Assembly (NCBI RefSeq): GCF_041262165.1
Contig: NZ_JBGCBY010000021.1
Coordinates: 91,343-155,342 of the forward strand
Reading direction: 5' to 3'
Source of the DNA: Streptacidiphilus sp041262165
GTDB lineage: Bacteria; Actinomycetota; Actinomycetes; Streptomycetales; Streptomycetaceae
Length of the DNA stretch: 64,000 bases
The translations under genes were made by a program, and so were the position numbers. Below the pieces are notes generated by a model. The model ran no database searches. It saw nothing but the letters and a program-made list of their open reading frames with translations, and had not been told where the DNA came from. This document shows, piece after piece, positions 1-8,146 of this stretch. Each line of letters starts with the position of its first letter. Position 1 is the stretch's first letter.

Positions 1-1095
1 GCGCTGTTCGGGGCCACCAGGTCCCGCTCGGTGGACAGTGCCGTGGCGCAGCTCCCGGGGCAGTCCGCCTCGACCGCGCGCCTGGCCCGTGACCCCGGGC
101 CGTGCCCGGAGCCGGTCCAGATCCGGCACGGAGCCTTCGACCGGCTGTGGCTGCTCCCCGACCAGCGGGTGCTGGACCAGGCCCGCCCCGAGCTGTGGCG
201 GGTCGCCGACGCGCGCCAGGTCTTCGCCACAGTGCAGCCGCACACACCCGGCACACCCGGCCCCACCCTGGCCTTCTCCGCCGAACTGCCCGACGGCCAT
301 CGCGCGAAGGGGATCGGCCGGGTCCATCCCCTGTACCGGCAGCCCGGCGGGCAGGAGCCCAATCTCGCGCCTGGCCTGACGGAGTGTCTGAGCCGCCAGC
401 TGGGGCTGCCGGTCACCCCGGAGGACCTGCTGGCCTGGATCGCGGCCGCCACGGCCCACCCCGCCTGGGAGGCCGCACGCAGCGGCGACGAAGTGCCCGT
501 GCCGCTGCCCGCCACCGCTGAGCTCTGGGCGGAGGGGCTGGCGCTGGGCCGCCGGGTCCTGTGGCTGCAGACCTTCGGTGCGCGCTGCGCCGACCCGGCC
601 GCGGACCGCCCGCACGGTCGGCCCCGGATGCCGGGCGGACGACGGCCCTTCGTCCGGGAGCGCGTCACCGGGTATCCCGAAGCGCTCGACCACGACCCCG
701 AGGAGGAGTCGCTGGTCCTCGGCACCGGCCGGATCGCCCCGGTGCCGCGCACCGCCTGGGAGTACACCGCGGGCGGGACGCCGGTCCTGGCCGAGTGGCT
801 CGCTGCCCGCGAACCCGATCCGGACGCCCGGCCCGGCAGTCTGGAGGCCCTGGGCCTCGCCGCGTGGCCGCAGCAGTTCACGGCGGACCTGGTCGACCTC
901 GCCACGGTGCTGGCCCTGCTCACCCAACTGCATCCCGCCCAGGCAGCGCTGGTCGCGCCCGACCGCGGTCCCTGGCTCAGCGCGGCGTGGCTGGCAGCGG
1001 CGGGGGTGCTGCCGGTTCCGGCATGGAGCCGCCGTCCGGCCTCGGTGCTGCTGCACCAGGAAGAGGGCCCGGAGGGACAGTTCGCCCTGCTCTGA
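1..1095 (+). CDS. Type ISP restriction-modification C-terminal-domain-like protein (5' end outside window)
   Basis: The reading frame is open from base 1, so the gene begins upstream; the GTG at 31 is internal. About 364 residues are visible. The protein runs through the pattern GAFDRLWLLPD, PELWRVAD and LYRQPGG..PNLAPGL to YPEALDHDP...LGTGRIAPVP...WEYTAGGTPVLAEWLAAR. This order resembles the C-terminal specificity-type domain of type ISP enzymes, which streptomycetes also carry as proteins without helicase or methylase parts. No nuclease, helicase or methylase motif is visible in the part present. An active restriction role therefore cannot be claimed. Its stop lies 5 bp before a repeat element, and the next gene converges on it. 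Family call fairly sure, function unsure. Confidence 0.6.
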   Translation, partial: ALFGATRSRSVDSAVAQLPGQSASTARLARDPGPCPEPVQIRHGAFDRLWLLPDQRVLDQARPELWRVADARQVFATVQPHTPGTPGPTLAFSAELPDGHRAKGIGRVHPLYRQPGGQEPNLAPGLTECLSRQLGLPVTPEDLLAWIAAATAHPAWEAARSGDEVPVPLPATAELWAEGLALGRRVLWLQTFGARCADPAADRPHGRPRMPGGRRPFVRERVTGYPEALDHDPEEESLVLGTGRIAPVPRTAWEYTAGGTPVLAEWLAAREPDPDARPGSLEALGLAAWPQQFTADLVDLATVLALLTQLHPAQAALVAPDRGPWLSAAWLAAAGVLPVPAWSRRPASVLLHQEEGPEGQFALL

Positions 1096-1100
1096 TCTTG

Positions 1101-1286
1101 GACCGACCGGCACATGGGGGGCGGCGTCGCAGGCCGATAACTCTCGCCTGACCGGGTTGTCGTCAGTCGCCAGTGCTCCGCAATGGCTCCCTCCTCCGCC
1201 CCGCCCAGACTCTCCCCCAAACTTCGTCCGGGGGTGCCCCCTCCCTCGACCCCCTCCTTCACCCACCCCCCATGTGCCGGTCGGTC
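1101..1286. repeat. Intergenic inverted-repeat element, copy 1
   Basis: The ends form a perfect 21-bp inverted repeat (1101-1121 with 1266-1286; left end GACCGACCGGCACATGGGG). The interior is nearly identical to 27224-27464. It also holds a G/C-rich hairpin near 1211-1240 (CCCCCAAACTTCG..CCGGGGG). It encodes no transposase. It lies between the convergent genes at 1-1095 and 1259-2488 and supplies the last codons and stop of the latter. It may be a MITE-like element or a bidirectional terminator module. Confidence 0.8.
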
Positions 1287-2488
1287 TTAGCCCGACTCCA
1301 GCCCGCCCCTCGTCCGGCCCTGACGACCCGTCCGCCTCGCGCGGCCCGGACGCCGGCCGCGACTCCGGCGGCGACCAGCAGGCTTCCGGCGATCTGGCCC
1401 ACGCCGAGAGTGCCGGTTCCGACCAGGGGCGCGGTCGCGGCGGCGGAGACCGGGATCGCCCCCAGAAGCAGCCCCGACCGTTCGGGACCGAGCCGCTGCA
1501 CCGAGGAGTACCAGGCCCAGAACGCGAGGACGGTGACGGGCAGAGCCATCCAGACCAGCGCTGCCGCCTCCGACGCGGTCGGCAGCCGCAGCACAGCCGG
1601 GCCGTGCAGCAGCAGCCCGAGCAGCATCGCCTGGACCGCACCCACCACACAGGCGCAGCCGGCCAGCAGCAGTGGCCCCAGCGGCGGGATCAGCGGCACC
1701 GCGATCAGGCCGAAGCAGGCTTCTCCTGCCAGCGCGAGCACCGAGAAACCGAGACCCGCCGCGTCGGTGCGGCCGAGTCCCTGCACCACGACGGCACCCG
1801 CGACCACCAGCGCCGCCGCTCCGGCGATCCGCGCGGACGGACGACGGCGCTCCAGCAGCGGCGCGAGCAGGGCGAGCACCAGCGGAGCGCAGCCCACGAC
1901 CACGCCGGGGACCGCCGGTTCCGCCGTGCGTTCGGCCGCGACCACCGCGGCGTTGAAGCCCACCATGCCGGTCGCCGCGATCAACGCGAGACGCAGCCAC
2001 TGGCGCGGGCGCAGGTTGCGAACGGGTGCGAGCCCGGCCGGCCGGCGGGCGGCGAGGACCAGCAGGGCGAGCGCCGCCACGCCGTAGCGCAGGCCCTGCC
2101 CGCCGAGAAAGGGGTAGCGGCCGAGGAGGCTCATCGCCACGAAGGAAGTGCCGATCAGCACGGCCGCGGTGGTCGCGAGGCCGGCCCCGGCGCGGGCCCC
2201 GCGGGCGGCGGCGCGGGCGGCGCCGTCGGTGGTGGACTGGGCGGCGGGGCGGTCAGCGGTGCCGGGGCGGTCGAGGCCAGGGCGGTCGAGGCCAGGGCGG
2301 TCGGAAACGGAGCAGGCGGGGCCGGGGCGGTCGAAAACGGAGCGGTCGAGGCCAGGGGCGGGGTCGCGGCCGGAGGCGGGGTCGCGGCCGGGGGCGGCGG
2401 TAGGTGGCCGGTTGGGGCCAGGGGCGGGGGCCGGGCCGGAGACGGGGGCGGGTGGCCGGTTGGGGCCGGGGGCGGGGGTGGCGGTCAT
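1259..2488 (-). CDS. DMT/EamA-family membrane transporter
   Basis: The product has about 409 residues. Residues 1 to about 85 are a Pro/Gly/Asp-rich low-complexity tail with repeated LDRPG units. About ten hydrophobic helices follow, arranged as two EamA-like halves (for example AGLATTAAVLIGTSFVAMSLL and GFSVLALAGEACFGLIAVPLI). This fits a drug/metabolite exporter of the inner membrane; the substrate is unknown. The ATG at 2488 is chosen for its AAAGG site. An in-frame ATG at 2548 would overlap the start of the divergent MocR gene. The last residues, KTDRHMGGG, and the stop lie in the inverted-repeat element, so the native C-terminus was probably altered. The divergent MocR regulator is its likely controller. 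Confidence 0.8.
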   Translation of the reverse strand: MTATPAPGPNRPPAPVSGPAPAPGPNRPPTAAPGRDPASGRDPAPGLDRSVFDRPGPACSVSDRPGLDRPGLDRPGTADRPAAQSTTDGAARAAARGARAGAGLATTAAVLIGTSFVAMSLLGRYPFLGGQGLRYGVAALALLVLAARRPAGLAPVRNLRPRQWLRLALIAATGMVGFNAAVVAAERTAEPAVPGVVVGCAPLVLALLAPLLERRRPSARIAGAAALVVAGAVVVQGLGRTDAAGLGFSVLALAGEACFGLIAVPLIPPLGPLLLAGCACVVGAVQAMLLGLLLHGPAVLRLPTASEAAALVWMALPVTVLAFWAWYSSVQRLGPERSGLLLGAIPVSAAATAPLVGTGTLGVGQIAGSLLVAAGVAAGVRAARGGRVVRAGRGAGWSRAKTDRHMGGG

Positions 2489-2535
2489 GGATTCAGCCTT
2501 TGCCGGCGCACTGGTCCTCGTTAAGGTCCACTTCT

Positions 2536-3990
2536 GTGCAGACTTCATGGACCACTCCCCCGCCGCCGAGGGACACGGACCCCTCCCCCGCCTGGGAGCT
2601 GCTGCTCCCCGCCGCCTCCGGGCCGCCCCGCGGGCGGCGGCGGGAACTGGGCGCAGCCCTCCGCGCGGCGATCCGCACGGGTCGGCTCGCCGCAGGCACC
2701 CGGCTGCCGTCGACCCGCGATCTGGCCCGGGACCTCCGGGTCTCCCGCGGCCTGGTCAGCGAGCTGTACGCGCAACTGACCGCCGAGGGCTATCTGACCA
2801 GTCGCCAGGGCTCGGGCACCTGGGTCGCCCGGCTCCCGGCCGCGCCGGAGGCACCGGTCCCCCGCGCGCACCCGCAGACCTCCTCGGCCGTCACCGACTT
2901 CCGTCCGGGCCTCCCCGACCTGTCGCTCTTTCCCCGCTCCGCCTGGTCCGCCGCCCAGCGCGGCGCCCTCGCCCGGCTGCCCGACGCCGCCCTGGACTAC
3001 CCCGATCCGCAGGGCCTGCCGGAGTTGCGCGCCGCGCTGGCCGAGTTGCTGAGCCGCCGTCGCGGCGTGGTCGTCGAACCCGACGGGCTGATCGTCTGTT
3101 CGGGCGTGGCCCAGGCCCTGACCCTGCTCGGGAGGTTCCTCAAGCACCACGGCCAGGACGCCATCGCCCTGGAGGACCCCGGCAGCCCCTCCGAGTTCCC
3201 CCTGTTCACCGCAGCGGGCCTGCGCTCCGTCCCGGTCCCGGTCGACACCGAGGGGCTGGACCCCGTCGCCCTCGCCGCCACCGGCGTCCGCGCCGCCGTG
3301 GTCACCCCGGCGCACCAGTTCCCCACCGGCATCGTGCACTCCCCCGAACGCCGCGCCGCCCTGCTCGAATGGGCCCGCCGCACCCACGGCCTGCTCATCG
3401 AGGACGACTACGACGGCGACTTCCGGTACGACCGCGCGCCCGTCGGCTCGCTCCAGGGACTGGCCCCCGAACTGGTCGCCTACACCGGCTCGGTCAGCAA
3501 GTCCCTCGCCCCCGGCCTGCGCCTGGGCTGGCTGGTCCCGCCCAGCGGGATGCTGGCGGAGCTGGTCGAGGCCAAGCGGTACAGCGACCTCGGCAACACC
3601 GTCGCCGAGCAGGCCGCGTTCGCCGCATTCCTGCGCAGCGGTCGCTACGACCGCCAACTCCGGCTGTGCCAGCGCCACTACCGCACCCGCCGGGACGCCC
3701 TGATCTCGGCGCTCGCCACCCACCTCCCCGCGGTGAGGACCAGCGGCATCGCCGCAGGCCTGCACCTCATCGCGGAGTTCCCGACCGAGCTGGGCCCGCT
3801 GCTGCCCGCCGCGAGCGCCCGGGCCGGAGTGCGGCTGCGCCCGCTCGGCGACTACACCGCCCCGGCGCGGCCGACCCCGACCGTCTTCGTCCTCGGCTAC
3901 GCCCATCTGGGCGTGCCGGAGATCACCAGGGCGGTCGCCGCACTCGCGGCGGCGCTGCCCGACATTCCCGTTAGCAGTGTTGCCGTTTGA
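2536..3990 (+). CDS. MocR-type regulator: GntR winged helix fused to PLP aminotransferase domain
   Basis: The product has about 484 residues. The N-terminal winged helix (residues about 20-95: LRAAIRTGRLAAGTRLPSTRDLARDLRVSRGLVSELY) is followed by a fold-type I aminotransferase domain. PLP signatures are EDDYDGDFRYDR and SVSKSLAPGLRLGW, with K322 as the predicted Schiff-base lysine. MocR proteins bind PLP as an effector and usually control a neighbouring transporter or vitamin B6/amino-acid gene. Here the divergent DMT transporter starts 48 bp away. The GTG at 2536 is preferred because the open frame upstream is a low-complexity G/R stretch antisense to the transporter's N-terminus. Family certain, ligand and target inferred. 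Confidence 0.88.
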   Translation: MQTSWTTPPPPRDTDPSPAWELLLPAASGPPRGRRRELGAALRAAIRTGRLAAGTRLPSTRDLARDLRVSRGLVSELYAQLTAEGYLTSRQGSGTWVARLPAAPEAPVPRAHPQTSSAVTDFRPGLPDLSLFPRSAWSAAQRGALARLPDAALDYPDPQGLPELRAALAELLSRRRGVVVEPDGLIVCSGVAQALTLLGRFLKHHGQDAIALEDPGSPSEFPLFTAAGLRSVPVPVDTEGLDPVALAATGVRAAVVTPAHQFPTGIVHSPERRAALLEWARRTHGLLIEDDYDGDFRYDRAPVGSLQGLAPELVAYTGSVSKSLAPGLRLGWLVPPSGMLAELVEAKRYSDLGNTVAEQAAFAAFLRSGRYDRQLRLCQRHYRTRRDALISALATHLPAVRTSGIAAGLHLIAEFPTELGPLLPAASARAGVRLRPLGDYTAPARPTPTVFVLGYAHLGVPEITRAVAALAAALPDIPVSSVAV

Positions 3991-4109
3991 TACCGAAGCC
4001 GACGATGAGCTGCAGAAACGCTCGCGGCCACGGACCAGCCCCGGATACGATCCGCCTACCCCCCGGCAGAGTCGCCGGCGGGCAGGACGCGGAAGGGAAA
4101 GGCGGAGAG

Positions 4110-5354
4110 TTGGCACAGCTCACCGGCGGGGACTCCTCGCTGCTGCGGCGGATCAACTCCGCGGTCACCCTGCACGCGCTGCGCGACGGGAGCGCCCTGA
4201 CGCTCACCCAGTTGGTGGGCGACACCGGCCTGTCCCGTCCCACCGTCGAGGGCGTCATCGAAGGCCTGATCGACTCGGGCCTGGTCGTCGAGGTGCACCC
4301 TGATCCCGACTCCAAGCGTACCGACAGCGCCCGGCAACGCGGCCGTCCCGCCCGGCACTTCCGCTTCCGCGCCGAGGCCGGGCACCTGCTCGGCATCGAG
4401 ATCGGCACGCACGGCGCCCGCGCCGCCCTGTCCGACCTCACCGGACGGATCCTGGGTTCCTACGCCCGCCCCATCGACGAGTCCACCGGCGCGACCGAGC
4501 GCCTCGGGCTGGTCCGCGGCACCGTCGCGGAGCTGCTGCGCCGGTCCGGGGTGTCCCGGGACACGCTGTGGGCCGTCGGCGTCGGCACCCCCGGCGTCGT
4601 GGACGCCGAAGGCGTGGTCCGGCTCGGCACGGCGCTGCCCGGCTGGACCGGCCTGGAGCTGGGCGCGAGGCTGCGCCGCTCGTTCCGCTGCCCGGTCCTG
4701 GTCGAGAACGACGCCAACCTCGCCGCGATCGGCGAGCACTGGCAGGGCGCGGCGACCGGTATGGGAGACGTCGTGTTCGTCCTGGCCGGGCTGAGCCCCG
4801 GCGCGGGCTCCCTCATCAACGGCCGGCTGCACCGCGGCTTCGGCGGCGCGGCCGGCGAGATCGGCTCACTGCACCTGCTGGGCCAGGAGTCCAACCCCGC
4901 GCAGTTGCTGTCCGCTCCGAGCAAGCCCATCGACCCGCTGGACGAGGCGGCGGTGGCGCGCGTGCTGCGCCTGGCGGAGCAGGGCGACCGGGTCGCCCTG
5001 GATGTCCGTGACCGATTCCTGACCCGGCTGGTGCGGGACGTGGCAGCGCTGGTGCTGGCGATCGACCCGGAGATCGTGGTGATCGGCGGTTGGGCGGCCG
5101 GCCTGGACGGCGTGCTCGAACCCCTGCGGGAGCAGCTGGGACGGTTCTGCCTGCGCCCGCCCGAGGTGCGCCTCTCGGCGCTCGGTGACGACGTGATCGC
5201 CACCGGCGCCCTGCGGCTGGCCCTCGAACACGCCGAGGAGCAGCTGTTCTCGGTCGATCAGGAAGCGGTACGGACCTCGGTGGCGGCTGCGGCGGGAGCG
5301 ACGTCGACGACACCGGACGCGCCGAAGGTCAACCGGCAGGTGTCGGCGCGGTAA
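4110..5354 (+). CDS. ROK-family transcriptional regulator
   Basis: The product has about 414 residues. The winged helix at the N-terminus (LLRRINSAVTLHAL..LTLTQLVGDTGLSRPTVEGVIEGLIDSGLV) is followed by a ROK sugar-kinase-like domain with GIEIGTHGARAALSDL, AVGVGTPGVVD and VLVENDANLAAIGEHW. The Cys-rich ROK zinc motif is not seen: after GGAAGEIGSLHLLG the usual CxCG cysteines are absent, so sugar and zinc binding may be modified. The TTG at 4110 is chosen because the protein then begins AQLTGGDSSLLRRIN, as streptomycete homologues do, with GGAAAGG eight bases upstream. The last 97 bp overlap the convergent GntR gene. A role in carbon-source regulation is inferred only from the family. Confidence 0.85.
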   Translation: MAQLTGGDSSLLRRINSAVTLHALRDGSALTLTQLVGDTGLSRPTVEGVIEGLIDSGLVVEVHPDPDSKRTDSARQRGRPARHFRFRAEAGHLLGIEIGTHGARAALSDLTGRILGSYARPIDESTGATERLGLVRGTVAELLRRSGVSRDTLWAVGVGTPGVVDAEGVVRLGTALPGWTGLELGARLRRSFRCPVLVENDANLAAIGEHWQGAATGMGDVVFVLAGLSPGAGSLINGRLHRGFGGAAGEIGSLHLLGQESNPAQLLSAPSKPIDPLDEAAVARVLRLAEQGDRVALDVRDRFLTRLVRDVAALVLAIDPEIVVIGGWAAGLDGVLEPLREQLGRFCLRPPEVRLSALGDDVIATGALRLALEHAEEQLFSVDQEAVRTSVAAAAGATSTTPDAPKVNRQVSAR

Positions 5355-6088
5355 GTGGAGACTGCCACCGCAGCCGTACGGCCCTGCGCCTGGTAGCGGG
5401 TGGTCAGCACCAGCACGGGGATACCCGGCGGGCGCTCGAGCAGGCGGGCCTGCTCCTCCTCGGCGACGCCGAGCTCCACCGCGCGTGACTCGCCGTCGAG
5501 CTCCAGGCGCTGCAGCTGGCGCAGCACGGAACGGGCCCGGCTGGAGTCGGCGATGCTGGGCTTGACGCTGTGCTTCATGAAGACGCCGCCCGCTACGTAA
5601 GGCACCACCGCGTCGGGCACGTACAGGGTCTCGGTGCCGATGGCCTGACCGTGCATCATCCGCAGCCGACGGACGGTGTGCACGGCCTCGTCGGCCGGGA
5701 CGCCCAGGGCCGCGGCGACGGCCGCGGGCGCGGGCGCCGAGGTCGAGTCGACGATGCGCCAGACGTCGCGGCCGGTGCCGGGCCGGCCCTCGGCCGACTC
5801 GGCCACCGGAACGCCCATCCGCGGGGCTGCGACGAGCGTGCCGATACCACGGCGGCGGACCAGGCGGCCCTCCAGCTCCAACTGGTCCAGGGCCTGACGC
5901 AGGGTCGCGCGGGCGACGCCGAAGCGCGCTGATAGGTCGCGTTCGTTGGGCAGCACCTCCCCGGCCTCGAACTCGGAGTCGAGCGCGCGTACCAGCACGG
6001 TGCGCAGGTGCCAGTACTTGGGTTCGGGCGCCGCTGCGGTGGCTGCTGCCGCCGTTCCGGTCCCGATCGTGGCCTGTGTGGTCCCCAC
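5258..6088 (-). CDS. GntR-family regulator with UTRA (HutC/DasR-type) domain
   Basis: The product has 276 residues. A winged helix at about 25-95 (GEVLPNERDLSARFGVARATLRQALDQLELEGRLVRRRGIGTLVA) is followed by a UTRA effector domain ending RYQAQGRTAAVAVSTYRADTCRLTFG. HutC/DasR-type proteins release DNA on binding a small metabolite, often a sugar phosphate. The gene is transcribed toward the ROK gene, and the coding sequences overlap by 97 bp. A 16-bp palindrome like the DasR site lies 141 bp upstream. The protein is not an obvious DasR orthologue: its N-terminus (MGTTQATIGTGTAAAATAAA) and linker differ. Family certain, effector unknown. Confidence 0.88.
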   Translation of the reverse strand: MGTTQATIGTGTAAAATAAAPEPKYWHLRTVLVRALDSEFEAGEVLPNERDLSARFGVARATLRQALDQLELEGRLVRRRGIGTLVAAPRMGVPVAESAEGRPGTGRDVWRIVDSTSAPAPAAVAAALGVPADEAVHTVRRLRMMHGQAIGTETLYVPDAVVPYVAGGVFMKHSVKPSIADSSRARSVLRQLQRLELDGESRAVELGVAEEEQARLLERPPGIPVLVLTTRYQAQGRTAAVAVSTYRADTCRLTFGASGVVDVAPAAAATEVRTAS

Positions 6089-6226
6089 CCTGTCCTCCGG
6101 CTTGTACGTCTCGTGCCCGTGTGGTGGCCGTGCGACACCTGGTGGATGCCTGGTCGACGCCCACTATTTATGAGCCCTTATTTCTTAAAGGACCCTGCAC
6201 TAAGGCGACACTAGGGGCACCCCCGA

Positions 6227-6760
6227 TCATTGGTCAAGACCAATGCGACGGGAGCCGCACACGGAGAGGTAGTGCGTCAAGCCACTGCGGCCGTTGCGCA
6301 TCATCAGGGAGTGGTTGACGCGGAAGAGGGGCCTGCCGGGAACCGCGAGGCGGCGCATCAGCGGCTTGCGCACCTCCACGTCCTCGTGGAACACGGCGAC
6401 CGCGGCACCGTCGCCGCGGCCGGTGACGGTCCACCGGGTGATCCCGTCGAGGTCACCTGTCAGCCGGGCTTCCAGCACCCCGGCGGCCGGGTCGTTCCGG
6501 GTCTCGTGGGCGACCACGGTCAGCTCGTAGGGCAGCAGCGAGCGGAATCTCATCCGCCCGCTGGCGGCGTCCAGTTGCTGCACCTCGCGGATCTCCGGCC
6601 ACCAGGCCGGATAGGTGCGCGGGTCGCCGAGCACTCCGTACACCAGTGCGGGCGGGGCGGCGAGCTCCCAGACGCTCAGGAAGCGGTAGCGGTGCAGTCC
6701 GCTGCGCGGGGGCGGCGGGCTCGGAGAAGTCGGCGGGATCGGCGGGGTCGGCGAAGGCAT
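6227..6760 (-). CDS. SRPBCC (START-like) family protein
   Basis: The product has 177 residues. A short proline-rich N-terminus (PTPPIPPTSPSPPPP) precedes a polyketide cyclase/dehydrase-like helix-grip fold: SVWELAAPPALVYGVLGDPRTYPAWWPEIREV, then strands around MRFRSLLPYELTVVAHET and ITRWTVTGRGDGAAVAVFHEDVEV. Such proteins bind hydrophobic ligands in a cavity, but no ligand can be read from the sequence. It is monocistronic, divergent from the gamma-carbonic anhydrase gene. Its 3' end contains the dre-like palindrome that precedes the GntR gene. Confidence 0.78.
   Translation of the reverse strand: MPSPTPPIPPTSPSPPPPRSGLHRYRFLSVWELAAPPALVYGVLGDPRTYPAWWPEIREVQQLDAASGRMRFRSLLPYELTVVAHETRNDPAAGVLEARLTGDLDGITRWTVTGRGDGAAVAVFHEDVEVRKPLMRRLAVPGRPLFRVNHSLMMRNGRSGLTHYLSVCGSRRIGLDQ
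6229..6244. promoter_or_regulatory. dre-like 16-bp palindrome
   Basis: The site reads ATTGGTCAAGACCAAT, with 7-bp arms around AA. It matches the DasR/GntR consensus ACTGGTCTAGACCACT at 13 of 16 positions (consensus from memory). It overlaps the last codons of the SRPBCC gene and lies upstream of the GntR gene, which could bind it, as could a DasR encoded elsewhere. Confidence 0.55.
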
Positions 6761-6862
6761 GCACCGAGTGTGTCGGCCTCGGGACCGCCCTGCGAGTACG
6801 CCTGTCCGGAGCGGTAGCGTGCAAGCGGACCATTCCGATTCTCACCGCTCCGGGAGCACCCC

Positions 6863-7390
6863 ATGGCAGAACCGCTGATCGCCGCCGTCGCCGGGCGGAC
6901 ACCCGAGGTGGACGAGCGAGCGTTCGTCGCACCGACCGGGGTCGTGCTCGGATCAGTGCGACTCGCCGCCGGGGCCAGCGTCTGGTACGGCGCGGTGCTG
7001 CGCGGCGACTGCGAGACGATCGTCATCGGCGAGGACAGCAACGTCCAGGACAACTGCTCCGTGCACGCCGACTTCGGCTACCCCGCGATTCTCGGCGCGC
7101 GGATCTCCGTGGGCCACAACGCCGTTCTGCACGGCTGCACCATCGAGGACGACGTGCTGATCGGCATGAGCGCCACCGTCCTCAACGGCGCGGTGATCGG
7201 CGCGGGCTCGCTGGTGGCGGCGGGCGCACTGGTCACCCAGGGCACGCAGGTGCCGCCCGGCTCCCTGGTCGCCGGGGTGCCGGCCAAGGTGAAGCGGGAG
7301 CTCACCGAGGAGGAGCGGGCCCACATCAAGCTCAACGCCGACTGGTACGTCCAGCTCAGCGCTCAGCACCGCGCGGCGTTCGGCGGCTGA
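6863..7390 (+). CDS. Gamma-carbonic-anhydrase-family protein
   Basis: The product has 175 residues, the usual length for a single-domain left-handed beta-helix protein. Hexapeptide turns run from residue 15 to 150 (VLGSVRL..GASVWYGAVLRGD..VIGEDSNVQDNCSVHAD). H68, H85 and H90 fit the three zinc ligands, and R47/D49 of RGD fit the conserved trimer-interface pair. The enzyme would interconvert CO2 and bicarbonate, but many such proteins have no proven activity. The ATG lies eight bases after a GGGAG site. The last 35 bp overlap the convergent membrane-protein gene. Confidence 0.88.
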   Translation: MAEPLIAAVAGRTPEVDERAFVAPTGVVLGSVRLAAGASVWYGAVLRGDCETIVIGEDSNVQDNCSVHADFGYPAILGARISVGHNAVLHGCTIEDDVLIGMSATVLNGAVIGAGSLVAAGALVTQGTQVPPGSLVAGVPAKVKRELTEEERAHIKLNADWYVQLSAQHRAAFGG

Positions 7391-7619
7391 GTCGCAGCTC
7401 CCCGGCCAGGCCGAACAGCGAGACCACCGCCCAGGTGCCCTCCAGCAGCAGGAACCCCCACTGGAGGGTCACCGCGGCGTCGACAGCGAGGGCGCCGGAC
7501 CCGGCCAGGTTCAGGGTGAGATAGCTGAGCGACCGGGGATTGACGCGCCCCAGCTGCGCCAGCGCGAACGGGATCAGGACCAGGATCGAACCGAGGATCT
7601 GCACCAGCTGCTCGGTCAT
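7356..7619 (-). CDS. Small membrane protein, CBU_0592-like
   Basis: The product has 87 residues with about three hydrophobic segments (LVQILGSILVLIPFALAQL, SLSYLTLNLAGSGALAVDAAV, FLLLEGTWAVVSLFGLAG) and a basic tail (RLSRRTPRGAER). The pattern, with its central NLAGSG, fits the CBU_0592-like family of short inner-membrane proteins of unknown function. It converges on and overlaps the carbonic anhydrase gene. No operon partner is apparent. Confidence 0.7.
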   Translation of the reverse strand: MTEQLVQILGSILVLIPFALAQLGRVNPRSLSYLTLNLAGSGALAVDAAVTLQWGFLLLEGTWAVVSLFGLAGELRLSRRTPRGAER

Positions 7620-7738
7620 GACGACACGCCTCCATCGGAGCGTCGTCTTGGCGGACCGGGTACGGCGCGTCTCGTCCGGAAGCGGGCGTCATCCTGCCCA
7701 CTCCCTCCATGCTCGCACACGCGTTCCTGTCGCCGGCG

Positions 7739-8146
7739 TCAGGTGTCGAGCCCCTGCCGCACCCGCCTGGACGGCGTGAAGGCGTAGAGGTCGAGGATGT
7801 CGGGCGGATCGACCAGGCCGGGGCCGCCGGCCCGGACCCAGGCCGCGATGTCGCTCGCGGCGTCGGGGTCGTTGACCAGGCCCAGCCACAGCGGGCGTCC
7901 TCCGGCCGCACGGCCCTCGGCGGAGGGCTGGACCACGACGACGTTGGCGTACTCGCAGGAGTCCAGGCAGTCGACCCGCCGCACCAGCGCGACGTCGGCC
8001 AATGATGTTCGCAGGTCCTCGAGTTGGGCCGGGTGATCCAGACGCGGGACCTTGGGGGTGCCGCAGCAGCATCCCCGGCAGACGGTCACGGTGGGCCGCG
8101 CCGCCCCAGGGGCGGGCACCGCCCGGCGCGGGCTGCGGCGGCTCAC
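7739..8146 (-). CDS. (2Fe-2S) thioredoxin-like ferredoxin domain protein
   Basis: The product has about 135 residues. It carries VTVCRGCCCGTPKVP near the N-terminus and RRVDCLDSCEYANVVVVQP about 45 residues later. The two cysteine groups fit the four ligands of a thioredoxin-like 2Fe-2S ferredoxin. The GTG at 8146 overlaps the TGA of the upstream P-type ATPase gene (GTGA), so translation is probably coupled. A redox or metal-handling role beside a metal ATPase is inferred. An ATG at 8182 is possible but would overlap the ATPase gene by 40 bp. Confidence 0.78.
   Translation of the reverse strand: MSRRSPRRAVPAPGAARPTVTVCRGCCCGTPKVPRLDHPAQLEDLRTSLADVALVRRVDCLDSCEYANVVVVQPSAEGRAAGGRPLWLGLVNDPDAASDIAAWVRAGGPGLVDPPDILDLYAFTPSRRVRQGLDT

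Noticed and set aside
1101..1286. Insertion sequence
   Set aside because: The element is under 250 bp and has no transposase frame; at most it is a non-autonomous element.
2404..2535. N-terminal extension of the first MocR gene
   Set aside because: The stretch is a low-complexity G/R/W translation antisense to the transporter N-terminus. GTG 2536 gives a normal MocR start.
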